DNA of 64,000 bases from Parapedobacter sp051400755 (GCF_051400755.1 NZ_JBLFFL010000005.1:62001-126000), one strand, 5' to 3'. Positions 16,182-25,118 are shown, counted from the first letter of the stretch. The notes: generated by a model not told the origin, from the sequence alone. Made by a program: numbers and translations.

Positions 16182-16931
16182 GTGAAATATCTTGGTCGTC
16201 TCTTCGCGGGGTTGCTTTTCAGCATGGGGTTATCGGGCGTTGCGATGGCACAAACAGCTATCGAAGGCATTGTATTTGACAAGGACACCAAGCAACGGGT
16301 GTCCCAGGTGTATGTGTATAATACCGCCAATGATGACGGCGGATATAACAACACCCGCGGCGAATTTGCGATCCGCGCGTCCCCGGGCGATATCCTGATC
16401 GCCGCCGCGAAAGGCTACTATCCTGACACGCTGGTCCTATCGGATAAGAAGGTGGTCACGTTCTATATGGAGCGATCCACGATATGGTTAGATGAGATAT
16501 CGGTTATCGCCAGGCGCAGTCCGGAGGAGCGGCTGGAAGCAAATAAACGCGAATACAGCAGGGCATATAGCCGGGGAGATCCGGGGTCCATCTTTTCGGC
16601 GGGGCCTTCGGGTGCGGGCGTGAGCATCGATGCGCTGTATAAGCTGATCAGCCGGGAGGGCAAAAATGCACGCCGACTTCAGGAAATCATCGAGCTGGAT
16701 TACCGGGAGTCGGTGATTGATTATCGCTTTACGCCGGACTTTGTGAGTGGGCTCACGGGGCTCCGGGGCGAGACCTTGGCAGACTTCATGCGGCAGTACC
16801 GGCCATCCTACTATTTCATCCTCAGTGCCAACGATTATAATCTGGCCTTTTACATCCGTTCGTCGCTGGCGCAGTACCGCCAAAATCCGTCGGCCCGGCG
16901 ATTGCCACCGCTTCCTGTGAAGCAGAAATAG
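16182..16931 (+). CDS. Secreted CarboxypepD-regulatory-like domain protein
   Basis: The 249-residue protein starts at GTG 16182. It has a signal peptide ending near 'VAMAQT', then a CarboxypepD_reg-like beta domain ('IEGIVFDKDTKQRVSQVYVY...GEFAIRASPGD...FYMERSTIWLDEISVI', about 24-110). The Arg-rich C-terminal half has no recognised motif. Such domains often sit at the start of outer-membrane receptors; here it stands alone. A TAGTTTTA box (16169-16176), close to the -7 consensus, ends 5 bp before the start codon. It lies between peptidoglycan hydrolase genes and a DUF3078 barrel, so a role at the outer membrane is likely but unproven. Confidence 0.75.
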   Translation: MKYLGRLFAGLLFSMGLSGVAMAQTAIEGIVFDKDTKQRVSQVYVYNTANDDGGYNNTRGEFAIRASPGDILIAAAKGYYPDTLVLSDKKVVTFYMERSTIWLDEISVIARRSPEERLEANKREYSRAYSRGDPGSIFSAGPSGAGVSIDALYKLISREGKNARRLQEIIELDYRESVIDYRFTPDFVSGLTGLRGETLADFMRQYRPSYYFILSANDYNLAFYIRSSLAQYRQNPSARRLPPLPVKQK

Positions 16932-16976
16932 CGTAACCAATAAAAAACAGCACGATATTTGTTAATTTAGCCGCGT

Positions 16977-17963
16977 ATGAGATCACTGTTTTACTTTTTA
17001 ATGGCATTCCTGCTGTTTGGGACATCAACAGCGAGTGCCCAGATCTATAATTTGGATGAACTTCGGCGTAAGCCGGACACCAATAGCCTGAAGGTAGAAA
17101 CACCGGAACCCGGCATTCGCCAAGTGAAATTGCCGGTATCCGCCTTGGACCTGCGGGTCATCTATTGGCGTCATTGGTCATCTTTCGGTATCAACGCTAA
17201 CCAGTCGTCTTTTAGCGACAATTGGCAATCCGGGGGGGTCAACTCCATATCCGTGGGCTTGCTGCTCAATCACAAGTCCGACTATACACGCAACAACACT
17301 AACTTCGTCACCGAGCTGAACCTGCAATACGGCAAGCAGAAAAACCGGGATCAGCTGCCCCGCAAGAATAGCGACCGTATTTTTTGGGATAACAAGCTCT
17401 CCCTGAAAATTGCGCAATCTTGGTCGGTGTTTACGTCGCTGACATTCGAGAGCCAGTTTGATGTGGGGTATAATTATGAGCTGAGCAGTACGGGCCGCGA
17501 TAGCATAGCGAGTGTCAGATCCAACTTCATGGCGCCGGGCTACCTCACGGAGTCGCTGGGTATTGAGTATAAGCCGGACAATACGTTTTCCGTCCGCATC
17601 GGTACGGGTACGGCTAGGCAGACTTTTGTGTGGGACGATGAGGTGGTGCCCTCTGCGGATGGTTTGCGGTACGGCGTGGAGCCGGACAAGAACTTCCGCA
17701 ATGACCTGGCCTTCCAGCTGACGGCCAATCTGGACCGCAATCTTGGTAATAATCTCAACATCAAGAGCCGGTACAACATGTTTGCCAACTATGAGGAGCT
17801 CGGCGATCCGTCCCACCGGCTTGATGCGACGCTCACTGCCTCGGTCACGCGCTTGATCAACGTGTCGTTGAGCGGCATCCTGTTGTATGACAGCCGGCAG
17901 CATGAAGACATCCAGACAAGCCAAACGCTGGCGCTGGGCCTGCTCTATAAAATACCCCGATAA
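16977..17963 (+). CDS. DUF3078 outer membrane protein
   Basis: The 328-residue protein has a signal peptide (ending 'TSTASAQ') followed by a barrel-like sequence with the pattern of DUF3078: 'RHWSSFGINANQSSFSDNWQSGGVNSISVGLLLN' near residues 63-96 and strands of alternating polar and aromatic residues to the C-terminal 'LALGLLYKIPR'. DUF3078 proteins are Bacteroidota outer-membrane proteins without assigned function. It is followed 4 bp later by the amidase gene, suggesting coexpression with peptidoglycan enzymes. Confidence 0.85.
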   Translation: MRSLFYFLMAFLLFGTSTASAQIYNLDELRRKPDTNSLKVETPEPGIRQVKLPVSALDLRVIYWRHWSSFGINANQSSFSDNWQSGGVNSISVGLLLNHKSDYTRNNTNFVTELNLQYGKQKNRDQLPRKNSDRIFWDNKLSLKIAQSWSVFTSLTFESQFDVGYNYELSSTGRDSIASVRSNFMAPGYLTESLGIEYKPDNTFSVRIGTGTARQTFVWDDEVVPSADGLRYGVEPDKNFRNDLAFQLTANLDRNLGNNLNIKSRYNMFANYEELGDPSHRLDATLTASVTRLINVSLSGILLYDSRQHEDIQTSQTLALGLLYKIPR

Positions 17964-17967
17964 TCCC

Positions 17968-18852
17968 ATGGCTAAAAGCAATATGCATCTTCTACGTACC
18001 ATCGGCTCCCTGATGTTGGTGGCCCTTGCCTTGTCGGCTTGCCGCACCAACCGCTATGCCGAAACCAACAAGCTGTATAAGCAACAGGTAAAGGCGCTCG
18101 CGGAGGAAATCCAGGCGCCCCTGCCGTACGCGACGCCACGCCTCACCGCCACGGTTGATACCGCTGGCATAGCCGTGGTGACAGCGGAGCCGCAGACCAA
18201 GCAGGATGCCCATTGGGTAGGCGCCATCCACTTCAACCTCCGTAAGCCCAATTATGTCGTCATCCACCATACGGCACAGGACAGCTTGGAGCAGACCTTG
18301 CGCACCTTTACCGTACCGCATTCGGAGGTAAGCGCCCACTATGTCATCGGCGATGACGGCGAGGTATACCAGATGCTGAACGATTACGTGCGCGGGTGGC
18401 ATGCCGGTGCGGGCAAGTGGGGCAGCCTCACCGACCTGAATTCGATCTCCCTGGGGATCGAGCTGGACAATAATGGCAGCGAGCCTTTTTCGGAGCCGCA
18501 GATCCATGCCCTGCTCACCCTATTGGACACGCTGAAAACGAAATACAACATCCCTGCCGCCAACTTTATCGCCCATTCGGATATCGCGCCTACCCGCAAG
18601 GTAGACCCCAGCGCACTATTCCCCTGGAAGCGATTGGCCGAGCGCGGCTTCGGCCTTTGGCCGGATGAAACACTGGACACACCGCCCGAAGATTTCAACC
18701 CCATAGATGCCCTGCGGATCATCGGATACGATACCAGCAATCGCGAGGCAGTCATCAAGGCATTCAAGCTGCACTACATCCAGCAAGATGTGAGTCCGCA
18801 GCTGACCGATCACGACCTGCGCGTATTGTACAGCCTGTATCGGCAGCGATAA
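17968..18852 (+). CDS. N-acetylmuramoyl-L-alanine amidase lipoprotein (amidase_2)
   Basis: The 294-residue protein has a lipoprotein signal ('LMLVALALSACRTNR'). A type 2 amidase domain (about 85-230) carries 'YVVIHHTAQDS' (first zinc His), 'SAHYVIGDDGEVYQML', 'SLGIELDNNG' and 'FIAHSDIAPTRKVDPSALFPW' (second His and the Asp ligand, AmpD-like). It should split the bond between MurNAc and L-Ala in peptidoglycan, in the periplasm. The C-terminal ~65 residues look like a small helical domain of the peptidoglycan-binding sort. ATG 17968 is preferred because it yields the lipobox and starts 4 bp after the DUF3078 stop. Confidence 0.9.
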   Translation: MAKSNMHLLRTIGSLMLVALALSACRTNRYAETNKLYKQQVKALAEEIQAPLPYATPRLTATVDTAGIAVVTAEPQTKQDAHWVGAIHFNLRKPNYVVIHHTAQDSLEQTLRTFTVPHSEVSAHYVIGDDGEVYQMLNDYVRGWHAGAGKWGSLTDLNSISLGIELDNNGSEPFSEPQIHALLTLLDTLKTKYNIPAANFIAHSDIAPTRKVDPSALFPWKRLAERGFGLWPDETLDTPPEDFNPIDALRIIGYDTSNREAVIKAFKLHYIQQDVSPQLTDHDLRVLYSLYRQR

Positions 18853-18863
18853 TGCATCGGGGA

Positions 18864-20642
18864 TTAATTTTCGCCCTTATCACGATCTCGTTTGCGAAAT
18901 ACCCGCTTAAAGAAGCTGTCTGTTTTTTTCGATGCTTCTTTCGCCTCCTCGGCGGTCTGGAGGAGGCGGCGCTCCCGTTCGGGACTGACGCCTGCACAGG
19001 TTTTAATGCCCTGCAGCAGGCTTTGCCAGAGCATCCGGAAAAATGAATCCCCCCGCGCCCGCGCATAGTTGACGCGTGCCGAATGGTACACCCCGTTGGC
19101 ATCCGGGTTACTGTCATTGATGATGAAACTGTTGGCCAGAAACGACGCCACCCGCATAGACGAACGCTTGGCCGCCGGTTCTGTCGTCAACAGCTTCAGC
19201 TGCATCTTGTTGTAGTCGAACCGCATCGACCCCCGCGCGCGGTGATCATCGGCTTGCATGTCAAAGCGCAGTCCTTTAATGTTCGCACTGGCGAGTTCCG
19301 CATTCAGCAGTGGTTTGATAATGCTGTTGAGCGGTCGCCCGTTCATCGGTCCCAACGAACCCTTGTAAGTATAGCTGCCCTGCGGATCCAACAGGTCAAA
19401 CGCAAATCCGATCTGCAGCTTGCCCGTGCTCATCAGGTAGGCCGTCACGTCTGCTGTCATCACCTGATTTTGAGCCAAGGTGAGGCTGTCGTTCGTCACG
19501 TTGCGGAAGATGCCCTGTACGTCGTCGAAGAAAATTTTTCCTTCCTTGCCATATTTACGGCCCACCTCGGCGTAGCTGATGTGAATGTTGTTGAGCAATA
19601 CGGAGTCGATTATCAGGGGTTGTTTCATCCGGAGCAGCTGCTGGTGCGGCGATTTGCCGACTTTGTCCGTCACCTTTTTCGGATACCGCAGGTCGTTCGA
19701 AATGGCCACCGTCCCGCTGTCGATGTGTAGGCTGCCGGCGTGGATCTGCTGGCGTTCCACAAATCGATGCAGGTCTATGTCTTCCAGCCGGATCGTCGGA
19801 AACGCGATGACGGCCATGTCCTTGGCCGCCTTTTGGCGTTTATAAAACTCCGCCTTGCTCATCCGGGGCGCATATTTCAGTCCGGTCAGCTCCACCTGCC
19901 GGTATGCCGTCGCGATTTTCAAGCGGTCAAAACTCACATAATAGAAGCTATCGGCGGTTTCATGCCGAAATCCCGGTACGTCTACCTCAATGGCCCGCGT
20001 ATAGTAAAACCGCGTGGTATCCAACTGTGAAACCGAGTCGATCATGATGTCACTTACCTTCACGTTGAGGTCGTTTAAGACGGTCTCGTTTAAGGTAGAA
20101 TCGGTCTTTTTCGAAAATTTAAATTGGATGTCGGTAAAATTCAGGTTGGAAACACTCACTTCCTTCAGGATGTGCGCGATCCGTTGATAAAGCGTTCGAT
20201 CATCTCGCGGCCTCGTCACCGTATCGTTATACGCGTGATGGTTGTTGATGACGTGGACTGAGGGCGTATCGATGATGATGTCATCGATGTGGAGCCTGCG
20301 TTCGCGCAGGATGCGGCGGGGATAGAATCGCCTCACCTCCAAGTTGGCAATGTGGATGTTGTAGGTGTTGTTAGGCGCCCTTTTCTGCAAATGCATGTTC
20401 GCGTACCTGGTGGTATCTGCCGATAACCGCAGGTTTTTGATGGAGGCATGGCCGGTGATGAGGTTGAAGTTGAGCTCGTCATAGGAGATGCGGTATAGAC
20501 TATCCGTCGCATTGATGACGGCTTGCTTGATCTGCGTATCCAAAAGGGGTTTCCAGTGCTTGCTCAAGTACCAAGCACCCCCCATGATCGCCGTCAGCAG
20601 GATGACTACGATGCCAATGATCCATTTCCAGATTGATCTCAT
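18864..20642 (-). CDS. AsmA-like membrane-anchored protein (paralogue 1)
   Basis: The 592-residue protein has one N-terminal membrane segment ('WIIGIVVILLTAIMGGAWYL') followed by 'YRISYDELNFNLITGHASIKNLRLSADT', typical of AsmA-like proteins whose beta-rich repeats face the periplasm. AsmA-family proteins are linked to lipid movement and outer-membrane homeostasis; the specific role here is unknown. The C-terminus has 'NDSNPDANGVYH' and 'SFFRMLWQSLLQGIKTCAG', both shared with the paralogue at 30216-31886. The final ~30 residues are strongly charged. It converges on the amidase gene, 11 bp apart. Confidence 0.75.
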   Translation of the reverse strand: MRSIWKWIIGIVVILLTAIMGGAWYLSKHWKPLLDTQIKQAVINATDSLYRISYDELNFNLITGHASIKNLRLSADTTRYANMHLQKRAPNNTYNIHIANLEVRRFYPRRILRERRLHIDDIIIDTPSVHVINNHHAYNDTVTRPRDDRTLYQRIAHILKEVSVSNLNFTDIQFKFSKKTDSTLNETVLNDLNVKVSDIMIDSVSQLDTTRFYYTRAIEVDVPGFRHETADSFYYVSFDRLKIATAYRQVELTGLKYAPRMSKAEFYKRQKAAKDMAVIAFPTIRLEDIDLHRFVERQQIHAGSLHIDSGTVAISNDLRYPKKVTDKVGKSPHQQLLRMKQPLIIDSVLLNNIHISYAEVGRKYGKEGKIFFDDVQGIFRNVTNDSLTLAQNQVMTADVTAYLMSTGKLQIGFAFDLLDPQGSYTYKGSLGPMNGRPLNSIIKPLLNAELASANIKGLRFDMQADDHRARGSMRFDYNKMQLKLLTTEPAAKRSSMRVASFLANSFIINDSNPDANGVYHSARVNYARARGDSFFRMLWQSLLQGIKTCAGVSPERERRLLQTAEEAKEASKKTDSFFKRVFRKRDRDKGEN

Positions 20643-21305
20643 TCGTGCATAACAATAATTGGTTATTGAATGTTTTGGATAAAGATAGTGATTTGTTTGT
20701 TGCTAGCCGCAACTGGGGTTTTGGCTTCTATGCCAGCCAGGGTTTGCCCTCACCGAGCAGGAGTTTGCCCTCACCGGGCAGGAGTTTGCCCTCACCGCCG
20801 GGCGGGGTTCGCTCTATCGCCGCGAAGGCGACCAGCTTTTGCTTGATCAAAAGCTGGGCAAAAATCAAGGCTGTGGAGGCTACGTTGCAGCCGGTTTGCA
20901 AAGCATTTACGGCGCGTATTGCAGCCGCTTCGCTTCCTCAATCCGCTTGTTTGCTGCCCAATCGAACGGTTTCTGCCCATGCTTTGCTGCTCGCTGCTGC
21001 CGCATCCTCCAAGGCCGGTCCGGCTCCGACCGTGATTTCGTACGGGCTGCGCCCGTCTACTGTCCGCAGGAACTCTGCGTACCGCTCAATATGCCGCCTT
21101 GGTCAGCTGCGGGTAGCAGGTTGAGGCACTAACAACCGTAGCAGCTGGGCACAGCGGCGAGTTTTGGACACTTTTGCGGTCAAAAGTGTCAAAGCCCCGT
21201 CGCTGCAAGCGACAGAAGGGCACGATAACTCCAATGTAAAAAAAGCGCGGGTGATTAGCACGGTCGCAAAAAAACAACTACCTTAGACCTATTGTTACAT
21301 ACCAT
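20643..21305. repeat. Composite repeat region without genes
   Basis: This intergenic stretch holds three stacked structures. First, a 21-bp tandem repeat, with GTTTGCCCTCACCG at 20742, 20763 and 20784. Second, a perfect hairpin CCAGCTTTTG (20832-20841), loop CTTGAT, CAAAAGCTGG (20848-20857). Third, a second copy of the 12442-12580 element at 21078-21215, with hairpin GACACTTTTG (21167-21176), loop CGGT, CAAAAGTGTC (21181-21190). The remaining 20860-21075 is GC-rich and shows nothing I recognise. No ORF here looks real. Confidence 0.75.
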
Positions 21306-22403
21306 ATGCGTGGCTACCATTTTTCACAATATATCCCCAACGCGTTGCCCAAAGGTGGTTTTGATGAACTGCTGAAGCTCTTCACGCAGCTGCTCCAATA
21401 CACTGCTGGCGATGCCATGGAGGCGCTTGCCTGGCTCAATGAGTTGGATAAGCAATACAACCTCACGTCCGACGATTACGGCATGGGTGATTTTATCCAA
21501 GAGCTCAAGGATAAGGGTTACCTGAGTGATGATCCGGGATCGGGCGAACTGCGCATTACTGCCAAAAGCGAGCAGACCATCCGTCAATCAGCCTTGGAGG
21601 AGATCTTCGGCAAGCTGCGCAAAAGCGGCAGGGGCAATCACAACAGCAACCTCTCCGGATTGGGTGAAGAAAAGAACGCCGATCGCCGCGAATACCAGTA
21701 TGGCGATAGCCTCGACCAGATCGACATGACCTCGTCCATCCACAATGCGCAGGTCAATCATGGCATTGGCAATTTCACGCTTACGGAACGGGATCTGGAG
21801 GTCGAGGAGCGGGATTACAAGACGCTGACATCCACTGTCCTGATGATCGATATTTCCCACAGCATGATCCTCTATGGCGAAGACCGCATCACGCCGGCCA
21901 AGAAAGTTGCCATGGCACTGGCTGAGCTCATCCAGACCCGCTATCCGAAGGATACCTTGGACATCGTGGTATTTGGCAATGATGCCTGGCCGATCAGCGT
22001 CAAGGACCTGCCTTACCTGCAAGTGGGTCCCTATCATACCAATACACTGGCCGGACTCGAGCTGGCGACTGACCTGCTGCGGCGGCGCAAGACACACAAT
22101 AAACAGATTTTCATGATCACCGATGGCAAACCGACATGCCTCAAGGAAAATGGCCGTTATTATAAGAACAGTGTGGGGCTCGACCGCAAGGTGATCAACA
22201 AAACCCTGAACATGGCGGCGCAATGCAAGCGGCTCAACATTCCGATCACCACCTTCATGATCGCCCGCGACCCTTACCTGCAGCAGTTCGTCCGCCAATT
22301 TACGGAGACCAACGGCGGCAAGGCATTCTACAGCTCGCTCGAGGGCTTAGGCGAGTATATTTTTGAAGACTACATCCGCAACCGGAGGAAGTCGGTTCGG
22401 TAA
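21306..22403 (+). CDS. VWA domain protein, partner of the AAA+ ATPase
   Basis: The 365-residue protein has an N-terminal helical part and a C-terminal von Willebrand A domain (about 175-350) with the MIDAS motif 'LMIDISHSM' (D-x-S-x-S), a conserved Thr in 'HTNTLAGLELA' and 'IFMITDGKPTC'. It precedes an AAA+ ATPase gene. Such VWA/AAA+ pairs (MoxR-like or Mg-chelatase-like) act as metal-dependent adaptor and remodelling ATPase. The layout resembles the Rv0959/Rv0958 pair of mycobacteria, whose function is not settled. A hairpin repeat begins 6 bp after the stop codon. Confidence 0.85.
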   Translation: MRGYHFSQYIPNALPKGGFDELLKLFTQLLQYTAGDAMEALAWLNELDKQYNLTSDDYGMGDFIQELKDKGYLSDDPGSGELRITAKSEQTIRQSALEEIFGKLRKSGRGNHNSNLSGLGEEKNADRREYQYGDSLDQIDMTSSIHNAQVNHGIGNFTLTERDLEVEERDYKTLTSTVLMIDISHSMILYGEDRITPAKKVAMALAELIQTRYPKDTLDIVVFGNDAWPISVKDLPYLQVGPYHTNTLAGLELATDLLRRRKTHNKQIFMITDGKPTCLKENGRYYKNSVGLDRKVINKTLNMAAQCKRLNIPITTFMIARDPYLQQFVRQFTETNGGKAFYSSLEGLGEYIFEDYIRNRRKSVR

Positions 22404-22409
22404 GGTGGC

Positions 22410-22489
22410 GTTTCATGCGGTTGCTCCTCAACTGGATCCGGTGCGCTTCACTGCCGTCTCCAAGGTTTCGTCTGCAGTCCGCATGAAAC
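22410..22489 (+). repeat. Solitary copy of the hairpin-repeat family
   Basis: The outer arms are GTTTCATGCGGTTGC (22410-22424) and GCAGTCCGCATGAAAC (22474-22489). They pair along their length with one bulge. The core is of the GGATCCGG...CCGTCTCC type. It starts 6 bp after the VWA stop and ends 54 bp before the AAA+ start, inside the presumed operon. Confidence 0.85.
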
Positions 22490-22543
22490 ACATGTCGTTA
22501 GGAAAAAAACAGCTATTCAATTAGTAATACACATACACAAACA

Positions 22544-24025
22544 ATGAATCAAATTCAAACCATAGGCGAACTCAAAGCATCCAATTATCAATACCGTACC
22601 GTAAAAGACGAACTCAGGGCCAATCTCATTAAGCAACTGCAAGACCACAAAGCCGAATTTCAAGGCATCATCGGCTATGATGATACGGTGATCCCGGAGT
22701 TGCAGACGGCCATTCTTTCCCGGCACAATATCCTGTTGCTCGGACTGCGGGGCCAGGCGAAAACCCGCATCGCGCGCCTGATGGTGCACCTGCTCGATGA
22801 ATATGTGCCTTACGTGGCTGGGAGTGAACTCTTCGACGACCCCTTGCATCCGATTTCGTGGTTTGCACGGCATGAAATTGAAACCAAGGGAGACGATACG
22901 CCCATCGCTTGGCTGCACCGCTCCGCGCGATACACCGAGAAGCTGGCCACACCCGACGTCACTGTAGCCGACCTTGTGGGTGATGTGGATCCCATCAAAG
23001 CGGCGACACTCAAGCTTACCTACAACGATGAGCGGGTCATCCACTTCGGCCTCATTCCGCGGGCGCACCGCGGCATATTTGTGATCAATGAGCTGCCCGA
23101 TTTGCAGGCGCGCATACAGGTGGCCCTGTTCAATATGCTGCAAGAGAAAGATATCCAGATAAGGGGATTCAAACTGCGGCTGCCGCTGGACATCCAGTTT
23201 GTCTTTACCGCCAACCCGGAAGACTATACCAACCGGGGTGCTATCGTCACACCCCTGAAAGATCGTATCGAAAGCCAGATCTTGACGCATTACCCCAAGA
23301 GCATCGACATTTCACGCAAGATCACCTTCCAGGAAGCCCGCTTGGCGCCAGTGCAGCAGACCGCCGTGGAGGTCGATGGCCTGTTGAAGGATCTGGTAGA
23401 GCAAGTGGCCTTCGAGGCACGCAAGAGTGAATTCATCGATCAAAAGTCGGGCGTCTCCGCACGCCTGACCATCTCGGCGTTTGAAAACCTGGTGAGCGCT
23501 GCCGAGCGAAGGATGCTCACGGCGGGGCAACCGCAGACCGTGGCCCGCCTATCGGATTTCGCGGGCGTCATTCCCGCCATCACCGGCAAGATCGAATTGG
23601 TGTACGAAGGGGAGCTGGAAGGGCCGGTGCATGTGGCGCACCGCCTCATCGGCTCAGCCGTGAAGACGCTGTTTACCCAATATTTCCTTCATCCGGAGAA
23701 AGCTAAGAAGTCAAAAACCGATAACCCGTATGCGCCCATCGTCGATTGGTTTACATTGGGCAATCGGCTGGAACTCACGGACGACCTGTCCGATAGTCAA
23801 TATAAAAAGGCCTTGATGCGTGTGCCCGGACTCCATCCGCTGGTGAAAAAACTGCATCCTAAGCTCGCTGAAAGCCAACAGCTGCTGCTGATGGAATTTG
23901 TGCTTCACGGATTGGCGGAGCATTCGCAGCTCAGCAAAAGTTACCTCGATGGCGGCATCGCGTTTGCGGATATGCTGGGCAGTCTCTTTGACGGGGATTT
24001 TGATGATGAAGAGTTTGGGGGGTAG
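22544..24025 (+). CDS. AAA+ ATPase, magnesium-chelatase subunit I/MoxR-like
   Basis: The 493-residue protein has an AAA+ module with Walker A-like 'LLGLRGQAKTR' (about residues 66-76; Ala replaces the usual last Gly), 'HRGIFVINELPDLQARIQVA' in place of Walker B, and sensor 1 'QFVFTANPED', then a helical lid and C-terminal region. These variants resemble the Rv0958-type Mg-chelatase-like ATPases and do not by themselves imply loss of activity. It is paired with the VWA protein upstream and probably forms a hexameric remodelling machine with it. The target is unknown. The stop codon directly abuts the hairpin array at 24026. Confidence 0.87.
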   Translation: MNQIQTIGELKASNYQYRTVKDELRANLIKQLQDHKAEFQGIIGYDDTVIPELQTAILSRHNILLLGLRGQAKTRIARLMVHLLDEYVPYVAGSELFDDPLHPISWFARHEIETKGDDTPIAWLHRSARYTEKLATPDVTVADLVGDVDPIKAATLKLTYNDERVIHFGLIPRAHRGIFVINELPDLQARIQVALFNMLQEKDIQIRGFKLRLPLDIQFVFTANPEDYTNRGAIVTPLKDRIESQILTHYPKSIDISRKITFQEARLAPVQQTAVEVDGLLKDLVEQVAFEARKSEFIDQKSGVSARLTISAFENLVSAAERRMLTAGQPQTVARLSDFAGVIPAITGKIELVYEGELEGPVHVAHRLIGSAVKTLFTQYFLHPEKAKKSKTDNPYAPIVDWFTLGNRLELTDDLSDSQYKKALMRVPGLHPLVKKLHPKLAESQQLLLMEFVLHGLAEHSQLSKSYLDGGIAFADMLGSLFDGDFDDEEFGG

Positions 24026-24605
24026 TGGTCCAGGGGCTGCTCCTCAACTGGATCCGGTTCGCTTCGCTGCCGTCTCCTAGGTTTCGTCTGCAGCCCCCGG
24101 ACCAGGTGGGGTTTGGAAAGGGTTGATGGGCGTCCGTTGACTGCTCCTCAACTGGATCCGGTTCGCTTCGCTGCCGTCTCCTAGGTTTCGTCTGCAGCCC
24201 CCGGACCAGNNNNNNNNNNTCCGTTGACTGCTCCTCAACTGGATCCGGTTCGCTTCGCTGCCGTCTCCTAGGTTTCGTCTGCAGCCCCCGGACCAGGTGG
24301 GGTTTGGAAAGGGTTGATGGGCGTCCGTTGACTGCTCCTCAACTGGATCCGGTTCGCTTCGCTGCCGTCTCCTAGGTTTCGTCTGCAGCCCCCGGACCAG
24401 ATGGGGTTTGAGAGAGTGACGGGTGGCCGTTGGCTGCTCCTCAACTGGATCCGGTTCGCTTCGCTACCGTCTCCTAGGTTTCGTTTGCAGCCCCCGGACC
24501 AGATGGGGTTTGGAGAGGGGTGACGGGTGTCCGTTGGCTGCTCCTCAACTGGATCCGGTTCGCTTCGCTGCCGTCTCCTAGGTTTCGTCTGCAGCCCCCG
24601 GACCA
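24026..24605 (+). repeat. Tandem hairpin-repeat array, at least six units, broken by an assembly gap
   Basis: Six units are visible, with the shared CTGCTCCTCAACTGG at 24037, 24141, 24228, 24332, 24434 and 24538. The spacing is 102-104 bp except across the gap. Unit 1 has arms TGGTCCAGGGGCTGC (24026-24040) and GCAGCCCCCGGACCA (24090-24104), 14 of 15 bases complementary. Units are joined by near-identical spacers (GTGGGGTTTGGAAAGGG-like). The array begins at the base after the AAA+ stop codon. It yields only spurious reading frames. Confidence 0.9.
24210..24219. other. Assembly gap (10 N)
   Basis: Ten N lie inside the spacer between repeat units 2 and 3. The intact spacer at this place in other units is 27 bp, so the gap is not sized correctly and the true number of units may be higher. 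Confidence 0.98.
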
Positions 24606-24652
24606 CCCATCACCCATCACCCATCACCCATCACCGATCACCATTCACCATT
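24604..24652. repeat. Seven 7-bp repeats overlapping the end of the DUF6702 gene
   Basis: CACCCAT is repeated four times, then CACCGAT once and CACCATT twice. On the minus strand this reads TGAATGGTGAATGGTGATCG and on. It supplies the last Trp codon and TGA stop (24645-24647) of the DUF6702 gene. The 19-bp string GTGAATGGTGATCGGTGAT recurs at the end of the HupE gene at 25798. Confidence 0.85.
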
Positions 24653-25118
24653 CAAAAGTCGCCCGGTGCTCGGGGTTGTCCAGTTTGGTGCTTTTCCGCT
24701 TGCCGTAAGCCGTTACGTGCAGGATGTTGCTCTGCCCTGGAAACTGATCGTACAGGATGCGGGTGTCTATGGCCATGCGCTGTACCGAAGGCACTGCTTT
24801 CGCTTCGAGGTAACACCAGGCCACATCTTCCTCGATCTCGTACCCCAGGTAGTTCAAGGGGACTTGTTTCCCGTTTACGGCCAGTTTGAACTGCTTTTGG
24901 AGATATGCGGCTAGCAGGCTGTCGGTTGCCGCCCGATCCGGGGGGTTGATCAGGTCCACCTTGCTATCGCTTTCCGCTTTTAGCGCTGCTTCGAGGTCGT
25001 CATAGAAAATGCGGCAGCTCACCTCCACCGTTTGGGCCTGTTCATTGACGTCTACCGTCGTGATGCTGACATAGAACGGATGGAGAAGAAGCAAGAAAGC
25101 GTTAATGATGCTGATCAT
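24645..25118 (-). CDS. DUF6702 family protein
   Basis: The 157-residue protein starts with a short hydrophobic stretch leading into 'LLHPFYVSITTVDVNEQAQ', the N-terminal signature of DUF6702, and has 'VSCRIFYDDLEAALK' and 'CYLEAKAV'. The family is found in Bacteroidota, usually exported and without assigned function. It is divergent from the HupE/UreJ gene, 109 bp apart, and an M1 peptidase lies beyond; I believe these three families are often neighbours, but that needs a genome comparison. The C-terminal Trp and the stop codon lie within the 7-bp repeats. Confidence 0.82.
   Translation of the reverse strand: MISIINAFLLLLHPFYVSITTVDVNEQAQTVEVSCRIFYDDLEAALKAESDSKVDLINPPDRAATDSLLAAYLQKQFKLAVNGKQVPLNYLGYEIEEDVAWCYLEAKAVPSVQRMAIDTRILYDQFPGQSNILHVTAYGKRKSTKLDNPEHRATFEW

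Noticed and set aside
24026..24605. CRISPR array
   Set aside because: The repeated part is about 75-80 bp and internally self-complementary, and the spacers are nearly identical to one another. No cas gene is present.
24268..24606. Protein-coding gene on the minus strand in the repeat array (also 24520-24889 plus strand)
   Set aside because: The translation is just the repeat unit in tandem (for example LQTKPRRRQRSEPDPVEEQ) and follows the DNA period.
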